A DNA stretch of 13,296 bases. Source: Candidatus Yonathbacteria bacterium CG17_big_fil_post_rev_8_21_14_2_50_43_9. Lineage in GTDB: Bacteria > Patescibacteriota > Minisyncoccia > Phycocordibacterales > UBA1550. The stretch is taken from assembly GCA_002771015.1 (NCBI GenBank), contig PCUO01000035.1:16978-30273 (forward strand). Reading direction: 5' to 3'. How positions within the stretch are numbered: position 1 is the stretch's first letter; each line of letters starts with the position of its first letter. The notes below the pieces were generated by a model. The model was not told where the DNA came from. It saw only the letters and a program-made list of their open reading frames with translations, and did no database searches. The position numbers were made by a program, and so were the translations under genes. This document shows positions 6,543 through 11,236 of the stretch, piece by piece.

Positions 6543-6584
6543 GGGGGCTCGCAGCGTGAACCCGGCTCTAATGGGATGAATGAG
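6543..6584 (+). repeat. Structured intergenic repeat, copy A
   Basis: It shares a layout with 11101-11143: a GGGGG start, a hairpin, CCCGG and an end of TGAATGAG, 24 nt from CCCGG to GAATGAG in both. Here GGGCTCGC pairs with GCGTGAACCC-type bases (one C-A mismatch). Compared with copy B, one pair is changed on both sides (C-G here, T-A there). Confidence 0.55.
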
Positions 6585-6798
6585 TTTGTAAGGGTTCCAT
6601 AATAAAGGTTCCCCGCTGCAAGCCGACGGGTATTTTGTCGAAGCTCGCTTTTCAATTAGCAAATTGACTCTTGAAGTATTCTCACATTCTCTCCGCAAGC
6701 GGTGATGTATTAGACCTACATTTCGTCTTCGCTCTGACGCTGTGTACGAGAATACTCGTCCACGCGCCGCTCATCGCTAGCCGAAATAAACACAAGTG

Positions 6799-6807
6799 TG
6801 GTATACT
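6799..6807 (+). promoter_or_regulatory. Extended -10 promoter of glgA
   Basis: TGGTATACT, identical to the dnaE extended -10 box, lies 22 nt before the glgA ATG. There is no good -35. The predicted leader is about 15 nt with no Shine-Dalgarno. Confidence 0.55.
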
Positions 6808-6829
6808 GAGTAAAATATAGCACCATATT

Positions 6830-8314
6830 ATGAACAACCGTTCTACTAAAAAAACTCTTAATATCCTTTTTGTTGCTGCTGAGGCAGCACCATTCGCTAA
6901 AGTCGGAGGATTGGGCGAGGTAATGAATGCATTGCCAACGGCAATGAGAAAAATGCATCATGATGTTCGTCTTCTTATGCCTAAATATGCAAGCATCGAC
7001 ATTCAGAAATATCCTATGGAGCTCGAGATTGGCAATATTCGTGTTGCCACCGAACAAGAAGACCCGCAAGGACTTCTTGTTTCTAATATCGTAAAACATA
7101 CTGCCAGAGACAAAAGCGTTACATATTTTTTAGAAAATATGGAATATTTTGAGAAACGCGCAAATGTGTATGGGTACATTGATGATACAGCTCGCTGGCT
7201 TTTGCTTTCACGCGCATCAATAGAGTTTATTAAACGATCATCATGGAAACCAGATGTTATTATCGCGAGCGACTGGGAAACAGGATTCATACCAAATTTA
7301 ATAAAAACAGAACACAAGGATGATATTGAACTCCGCCATATTAAAACTATTTTCTGTATTCATAATCTTCGCAACCAAGGAACCTTTGACGCGACTTTTG
7401 TCACTGAGATCGAAGCTGATTCAGGTCAAAGTATCCTTCCTCCATTCTTTTCTCCCACAATCAAAAAATTGAACGGGATGCGACGAGGAATTCTGTTTGC
7501 TGATGCGATTGTTACAGTTTCGCCAACTTACGTAAAAGAAATTCTTTCTCCGCAATATGGAGAACATCTCGAAGGGGTGTTGAAAGAGCGACGCGACCAC
7601 CTTTTTGGTATTCTTAATGGTATCAACACGAAACTATTCAACCCATCGACAGATCCTTTGCTTAAAACACGATACAGTGTGCGTGAAATCTCACAACGGA
7701 AATCGAACAAAACAGCGATCCAGAGTCGGTTTGGGCTCGAAGAAAATCCTGATGCAATGCTCTTTGGCTATGTTGGTCGCCTCGATGAACAAAAAGGTCT
7801 TTCTCTCATCCAGGAAACGATTAAACCACTTTTGAATAACCTTAATTTTCAGTTAGTACTAATGGGTACAGGAGAACGGGTCTTTAAAAAATTCTTTAAA
7901 GAGCTCGTCGGGCAGTATCCAGGACGCGTCGGGGTGCACTTGGAGTACAGCGATACTCTTCCGCGCATGATCTTTGCCGGAGCTGATGTAACGCTCATCC
8001 CTTCACGGTTTGAACCATGTGGTCTTGTGCAAATGGAAGCTATGCGATACGGCTCTATCCCATTGGTACGAAAAACTGGTGGTCTCGCTGACTCTGTCAG
8101 TGAATACCAACCAGATAATGACAGCGGTACCGGGTTTGTATTCGAGGAATACAATCAGTACGCGTTTCTCATTGCTATGGTACGCGCCTATGAGAGCTAC
8201 AGAAACAAGCGTGAGTGGGACAAACTTATAAAACGCGCCATGAAAAAAAGCTTTTCATGGGAAAGTTCTGCAGAGAAATATATTGAACTTTGCATGAATG
8301 TCATTAAAAAATGA
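6830..8314 (+). CDS. glgA: Glycogen/starch synthase, GT5 family
   Basis: The family transfers glucose from an ADP- or UDP-glucose donor to the end of an alpha-1,4-glucan. The 494-aa protein is of normal length with the GT-B fold. The N-terminal lobe has KVGGLGE (24-30) for the nucleotide sugar and IHNLRNQG (177-184). The C-terminal lobe has GRLDEQKG (316-323), PSRFEPCGL (391-399, catalytic-type E395) and TGGLADSV (416-423). One departure: the usual HDWH motif is SDWE (147-150), so both histidines are missing. No other glycogen gene (glgB, glgC, glgP) is in the window. It lies between dnaE and thrS, and a decayed copy of the dnaE tail follows it, which suggests insertion. The stop TGA overlaps an ATG (8311), but no real gene follows in that frame. 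Confidence 0.93.
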   Translation: MNNRSTKKTLNILFVAAEAAPFAKVGGLGEVMNALPTAMRKMHHDVRLLMPKYASIDIQKYPMELEIGNIRVATEQEDPQGLLVSNIVKHTARDKSVTYFLENMEYFEKRANVYGYIDDTARWLLLSRASIEFIKRSSWKPDVIIASDWETGFIPNLIKTEHKDDIELRHIKTIFCIHNLRNQGTFDATFVTEIEADSGQSILPPFFSPTIKKLNGMRRGILFADAIVTVSPTYVKEILSPQYGEHLEGVLKERRDHLFGILNGINTKLFNPSTDPLLKTRYSVREISQRKSNKTAIQSRFGLEENPDAMLFGYVGRLDEQKGLSLIQETIKPLLNNLNFQLVLMGTGERVFKKFFKELVGQYPGRVGVHLEYSDTLPRMIFAGADVTLIPSRFEPCGLVQMEAMRYGSIPLVRKTGGLADSVSEYQPDNDSGTGFVFEEYNQYAFLIAMVRAYESYRNKREWDKLIKRAMKKSFSWESSAEKYIELCMNVIKK

Positions 8315-8489
8315 AAGAAGTATTTACTAGCGACGTAGACGAACTAGCAAGTTCTGAGCCAGCAGACTCACGTCCTGGACGCAAAATCTTGGACAAGGAC
8401 TTAGTGAAAGTACCCTTTCTCTTTCCCTATCCTATGTTGCAATGCGAATGCATGAAGCATTGCAAAGACAGAGCACGGCGGTGCAAGCA
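8315..8489. other. Non-coding left part of the glgA-thrS gap
   Basis: No supported gene. A plus-strand frame starting at 8311 is only a mix of unrelated sequence and out-of-frame dnaE remnant. It contains a 9-bp inverted repeat, TTGCAATGC (8437-8445) and GCATTGCAA (8457-8465), around an 11-nt loop that includes ATGCAT. Confidence 0.6.
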
Positions 8490-8633
8490 GAGCTCGTCCT
8501 CCACCACTAGACGCTTTTCATTACACACAAAGAATTTTTTGAAGTTCATGACCGTTGTATCAAAGTAAGGGGTAAAATCTCTGAATGAAACGGAGAAAAA
8601 ACTCTCATAGTAGGAAGAGTGAAGAAACTTTAA
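8490..8633 (+). pseudogene. Decayed duplicate of the dnaE 3' end
   Basis: This stretch matches the dnaE tail (from about 6325 to its stop at 6465). From 8529 to 8633 it aligns without gaps to 6361-6465, with 13 differences in 105 bases by my count. A 3-nt gap and weaker similarity lie further left. In the dnaE frame it reads EFFEVHDRCIKVRGKISE, then a TGA (8586-8588) where dnaE has an Arg codon, then NGEKTLIVGRVKKL and TAA. About half the differences are silent, so the copy probably diverged while still coding. There is no start; it can only be a remnant. It ends 33 bp before thrS. Confidence 0.88.
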
Positions 8634-8648
8634 AAACCTCAATAAAAC

Positions 8649-8657
8649 TGCTACAAT
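8649..8657 (+). promoter_or_regulatory. Extended -10 promoter of thrS
   Basis: TGCTACAAT fits TG-N-TACAAT and lies 9 nt before the thrS ATG. This leaves a leader of about 2 nt, so thrS is nearly leaderless and there is no room for a T-box riboswitch. Confidence 0.55.
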
Positions 8658-8666
8658 AACAAAATT

Positions 8667-10421
8667 ATGGTACATGAAGAAAAACTACACAATCTTCGCC
8701 ACTCTCTTGCGCATTTGCTCGCTATTGCCGTGCTTGAAAATGACCCAGGCGCAAAGCTCGGCATTGGGCCAGTAATTAATAACGGTTTTTATTATGACTT
8801 TGAATTTTCAAACGGCTACACCCCTACTACCGAGGATTTGAAAGGTTTTGAAAAAGCGATGAGAAAAATGGTTAACAAGGGACTCTCCTTTGAAGGTCGT
8901 GAAATTTCCGTAGATGATGCTAAAAAACTTTTTGCTAGCCAACCATACAAACTTGACCTCATTAATGAATTTGAAGGTGAAGGAAAAAATCTTACTATTT
9001 ACAAAACGGGAGAGTTCGAAGACTTATGCAAAGGCGGGCATGTTGAAAATACAAAAGAAATTCCTGCAGACGCATTTACTATTACTCACACTGCAGGCGC
9101 GTATTGGCGAGGCAATGAAAGAAACACAATGCTTACGCGCATTTACGGACTCGCGTTTGAGAGCGGTGATGCTCTTGAAGCATACCTAAAACAAATGGAG
9201 GAGGCAAAAAAACGCGACCATCGCAAACTCGGGAAAGAGATGGAGCTTTTTACTATTATTGACGAAGTTGGCGCAGGTCTTCCCCTCTTTTATCCAAAGG
9301 GTGCGCTCCTCCGCAAAACTATTGAGGTTTTTATAAGCGAACAGCAGGAAAAGCGCGGTTACAAAGACATCTGGATTCCCCACATTACAAAAGGTACTCT
9401 CTACGAAATTTCGGGGCACCTAGATAAATACGACGCTATGTACACACCGATGATGATAGATGAGCACGACTACTATGTGAAGCCAATGAACTGTCCACAT
9501 TTTATGATGCTCTACAAAACGCTTCAACATTCGTACAAAGAACTCCCTGTGCGCTACACTTGCACAACGACTAATTACCGAAACGAAAAATCAGGAGAAC
9601 TTTCTGGTCTCACGCGAGTGCGCTCTCTCACTCAAGACGACTGCCATGTGTTTGCGCGACCAGACCAAATTGAAAACGAAATTGATTTGATGCTTGATAT
9701 GATAAAAGAGGTATACGCAGGATTTGGACTTTCAGATTTCTACGTTCGCATCTCGCTCCGCGATTCAAATAACAATGACAAATATATTGGCACCGATAAT
9801 GTTTGGGATACAGCAGAAAATGCGCTTCGCGCCATTGTGAAAAAAACCGGATGGAAATACGAAGAGGCCGAAGATGAAGCCGCATTCTACGGCCCAAAGC
9901 TTGATTTTATGTTCAAGGATGCAATCGGACGTCAATGGCAACTTTCAACTATTCAGCTAGACTTTAACCTCCCTGAACGTTTTGATCTCAACTACATAGA
10001 TGAATCAAACGAAAAAATCCGCCCTGTGGTTATACACCGCGCGGTACTCGGCTCTACGGAGCGATTTATTGGAGTGATGATAGAGCACTTTGCAGGTGCC
10101 TTCCCTCTTTGGCTTTCACCGGTACAAGTAAAGATTCTTCCTATTAGTGAGAAGTTTGCTGACTATGCGGAAAAAGTTCGTGCGGAAATTTCAGATGCGG
10201 GTATTCGCGTAGAAATGGATGACTCAAACGAGTCTCTCGGTAAACGTATTCGTGTAGCCAAGATGGAAAAAATTCCATTCATCCTCGTACTCGGCGAAAA
10301 GGAAGTTGAAGCAGGTACGGTAACCGTGGAGATGCGTGGAAAAGACAAGGGTGAGACACACCAGCTTCAAGACTTTATTAAGTACACTCTTTCAGATATC
10401 GAGAAGAAAGCGATTTGGTAG
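8667..10421 (+). CDS. thrS: Threonyl-tRNA synthetase, form without TGS domain
   Basis: The enzyme charges tRNA-Thr with threonine and can hydrolyse Ser-tRNA-Thr. The 584-aa protein lacks the N-terminal TGS domain of the roughly 640-aa E. coli enzyme and starts almost directly in the editing domain, HSLAH (H12, H16), with C121 and H125 in CKGGH. The class II core has zinc ligands C276 (MNCPH), H327 (DDCHVF) and H457 (VVIHRA), motif 2 YRNE (303-306, R304 or nearby) and motif 3 GSTERFIGVMIEH (462-474). The C-terminal anticodon-binding domain runs from about 480. All catalytic and editing residues are present. No Shine-Dalgarno; the start is 9 nt below an extended -10. A strong terminator begins 4 nt after the stop. 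Confidence 0.97.
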   Translation: MVHEEKLHNLRHSLAHLLAIAVLENDPGAKLGIGPVINNGFYYDFEFSNGYTPTTEDLKGFEKAMRKMVNKGLSFEGREISVDDAKKLFASQPYKLDLINEFEGEGKNLTIYKTGEFEDLCKGGHVENTKEIPADAFTITHTAGAYWRGNERNTMLTRIYGLAFESGDALEAYLKQMEEAKKRDHRKLGKEMELFTIIDEVGAGLPLFYPKGALLRKTIEVFISEQQEKRGYKDIWIPHITKGTLYEISGHLDKYDAMYTPMMIDEHDYYVKPMNCPHFMMLYKTLQHSYKELPVRYTCTTTNYRNEKSGELSGLTRVRSLTQDDCHVFARPDQIENEIDLMLDMIKEVYAGFGLSDFYVRISLRDSNNNDKYIGTDNVWDTAENALRAIVKKTGWKYEEAEDEAAFYGPKLDFMFKDAIGRQWQLSTIQLDFNLPERFDLNYIDESNEKIRPVVIHRAVLGSTERFIGVMIEHFAGAFPLWLSPVQVKILPISEKFADYAEKVRAEISDAGIRVEMDDSNESLGKRIRVAKMEKIPFILVLGEKEVEAGTVTVEMRGKDKGETHQLQDFIKYTLSDIEKKAIW

Positions 10422-10424
10422 TTT

Positions 10425-10466
10425 AAAGAAAAAGGGCGATGCATGTAGGCATCGCCCTTTTTCTTT
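10425..10466. terminator. thrS terminator, perfect 18-bp stem
   Basis: AAAGAAAAAGGGCGATGC (10425-10442) pairs fully with 10449-10466 around loop ATGTAG. The A-rich and T-rich flanks make it usable in both directions. It starts just past the thrS stop. Confidence 0.95.
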
Positions 10467-10473
10467 TGTAAAA

Positions 10474-10529
10474 TAAGTCACTATAGCCGTATAATATACT
10501 ATAGTATATTATACGGCTATAGTGACTTA
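10474..10529. repeat. Perfect 56-bp palindrome with no spacer
   Basis: The 28 bases 10474-10501 are followed directly by their exact reverse complement (10502-10529). The left arm starts TAAGTCACTATAGCCG and ends TATAATATACTA. There is no loop and no mismatch. Each strand carries TATAAT and TATACT boxes pointing outward from the centre. It fills the gap between two intrinsic terminators, 7 bp from one and touching the other. I know of no function for it from the sequence. Confidence 0.95.
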
Positions 10530-10569
10530 GAAAAATCCCCGATAAGTTTATCGGGGATTTTTCTTTTTT
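10530..10569. terminator. Bidirectional terminator between the palindrome and the Cys-rich gene
   Basis: GAAAAATCCCCGATA pairs with TATCGGGGATTTTTC (10530-10563) around a 4-nt loop. On the plus strand a further T run follows; on the minus strand it is 10 bp past the stop of the 81-aa gene. It starts at the base directly after the palindrome. Confidence 0.92.
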
Positions 10570-10573
10570 AAGA

Positions 10574-10819
10574 TTAGTGTTTGCAGTTAGGACCCTCACA
10601 TACACCCTCTCCACCACACTTGCCTCCTACACACACATCGCAATTTGCGCCTTTGCATGTTATACCATGCATCATTGACTTACAGTGTCTTAGCGAAAAA
10701 CCAAGAATGATAACAAGAACTGGCCAAACAATACTCCAGTTAATCACCTCTATTATTCCGATATTTTTCAATAGACTCACCACTCCAACCCACACCAATG
10801 CTATACCTATTATTCTCAT
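10574..10819 (-). CDS. Small LiaI/LiaF-like membrane protein with Cys-rich tail
   Basis: The 81-aa protein has two hydrophobic helices (about 3-22 and 27-43) separated by a short turn with W28 and WP (32-33), the pattern of LiaI-LiaF-like/DUF5668 membrane domains. After residue 44 it changes abruptly to a Cys/Gly-rich tail with seven cysteines (46, 55, 60, 63, 68, 74, 79) including C60-x-x-C63, plus H45, H51 and H81. The tail could bind metal or form disulfides; its side of the membrane is not known. The domain call is by eye, and the tail is not part of the known family. Start ATG at 10817-10819, no Shine-Dalgarno, AT-rich upstream. It lies 48 nt below the 42-aa gene and may be cotranscribed with it. 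Confidence 0.78.
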   Translation of the reverse strand: MRIIGIALVWVGVVSLLKNIGIIEVINWSIVWPVLVIILGFSLRHCKSMMHGITCKGANCDVCVGGKCGGEGVCEGPNCKH

Positions 10820-10829
10820 ACAAATAATT

Positions 10830-10848
10830 ATTAACTATTAATTAACTA
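10830..10848. repeat. Direct repeat ATTAACTA with 11-bp period
   Basis: ATTAACTA at 10830-10837 and 10841-10848, one helical turn apart, 11 bp upstream of the 81-aa gene's start. It could be an operator or overlap the -10/-35 region. The area is very AT-rich, so chance is possible. Confidence 0.35.
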
Positions 10849-10867
10849 ATAATACCATTACTGGATA

Positions 10868-10996
10868 CTATTGCGCAACACTAACAGAATTATTTACTGG
10901 TACTTCTGGAGCAATAGCCGATTTTTTCCCAAAGAAAAATCCTACGTACACAGCCAATGCGATTGCGATAATTACTAGAATGTATTTTTTTATCAT
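10868..10996 (-). CDS. 42-aa signal-anchor membrane peptide
   Basis: A short gene with a clear protein pattern: basic start MIKKY, one hydrophobic helix (about 5-23, ending VGFFFG), basic KK, then a polar tail of about 17 residues (PEVPVNNSVSVAQ). It fits a signal anchor or small one-pass protein with the tail outside; it has no lipobox cysteine. The family is unknown. Its reality is supported by a well-spaced promoter 7 nt before the ATG (10994-10996), with no Shine-Dalgarno. No terminator follows, so it may be read with the 81-aa gene. Confidence 0.65.
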   Translation of the reverse strand: MIKKYILVIIAIALAVYVGFFFGKKSAIAPEVPVNNSVSVAQ

Positions 10997-11003
10997 ATGG
11001 GTA

Positions 11004-11032
11004 AGTATATTCCTATATAATAAAAGTACCAA
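11004..11032 (-). promoter_or_regulatory. Leaderless promoter of the 42-aa gene
   Basis: Minus strand: -35 TTGGTA (11027-11032), a 17-bp spacer and -10 TATACT (11004-11009), then exactly 7 nt to the ATG. This is the clearest leaderless promoter in the window. Confidence 0.65.
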
Positions 11033-11081
11033 CAATATTGGCTATTTAGTGTTTCTGTCACATTTGTATTCCAACTCAGAG

Positions 11082-11174
11082 CAAGGGATGCCTCTTGTAC
11101 GGGGGTTTGCGAGCGTAAACCCGGGGTCGTTCTGCTGAATGAGACGCTCACACGAGGACGATTTAGTAAAATCG
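11082..11174. other. Hairpin-rich gap downstream of gyrB
   Basis: Three hairpins stand in the gap between gyrB and the 42-aa gene: CAAGGG/CTCTTG (11082-11097, one G-U), the repeat hairpin at 11103-11122, and CGATTT/AAATCG around AGTA (11159-11174). None has a U-tract on the minus strand, so the gyrB terminator is not certain. A plus-strand frame beginning at 11139 runs antisense into gyrB and is not called. Confidence 0.5.
11101..11143 (+). repeat. Structured intergenic repeat, copy B
   Basis: The partner of 6543-6584. GGGTTTGC (11103-11110) pairs with GTAAACCC (11115-11122; one G-U) around loop GAGC, followed by CCCGG and, 24 nt on, GAATGAG. Outside the shared blocks the two copies differ widely, so the family is old or loosely conserved. 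Confidence 0.55.
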
Positions 11175-11236
11175 CTCTTTGAGCTTATCTGGCAAGAAAA
11201 TATCCGTACCCAGGACAAGATGGCTCCCGAGCGCCT

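Larger units (their letters stand above)
6466..6829. other. Gene-free 364-bp gap between dnaE and glgA
   Basis: No convincing gene is seen on either strand. It holds one copy of a structured intergenic repeat (6543-6584), a doubled GGTTCC (around 6594-6620) and the glgA promoter at its right end. A 35-codon plus-strand frame from 6495 crosses the repeat but has no ribosome site, so I do not call it. No U-tract terminator for dnaE is apparent right after its stop. Confidence 0.6.

Noticed and set aside
6495..6602. Short 35-codon plus-strand frame after dnaE
   Set aside because: No ribosome site; it crosses the structured repeat, whose other copy has a stop in the matching frame.
8311..8568. 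Plus-strand 85-codon frame overlapping the glgA stop by ATGA
   Set aside because: Its second half is the dnaE remnant read in a wrong frame, and the first half has no family-like pattern.
8634..8666. T-box riboswitch before thrS
   Set aside because: Only 33 bp separate the dnaE remnant from thrS, and the likely transcript starts about 2 nt before the ATG.
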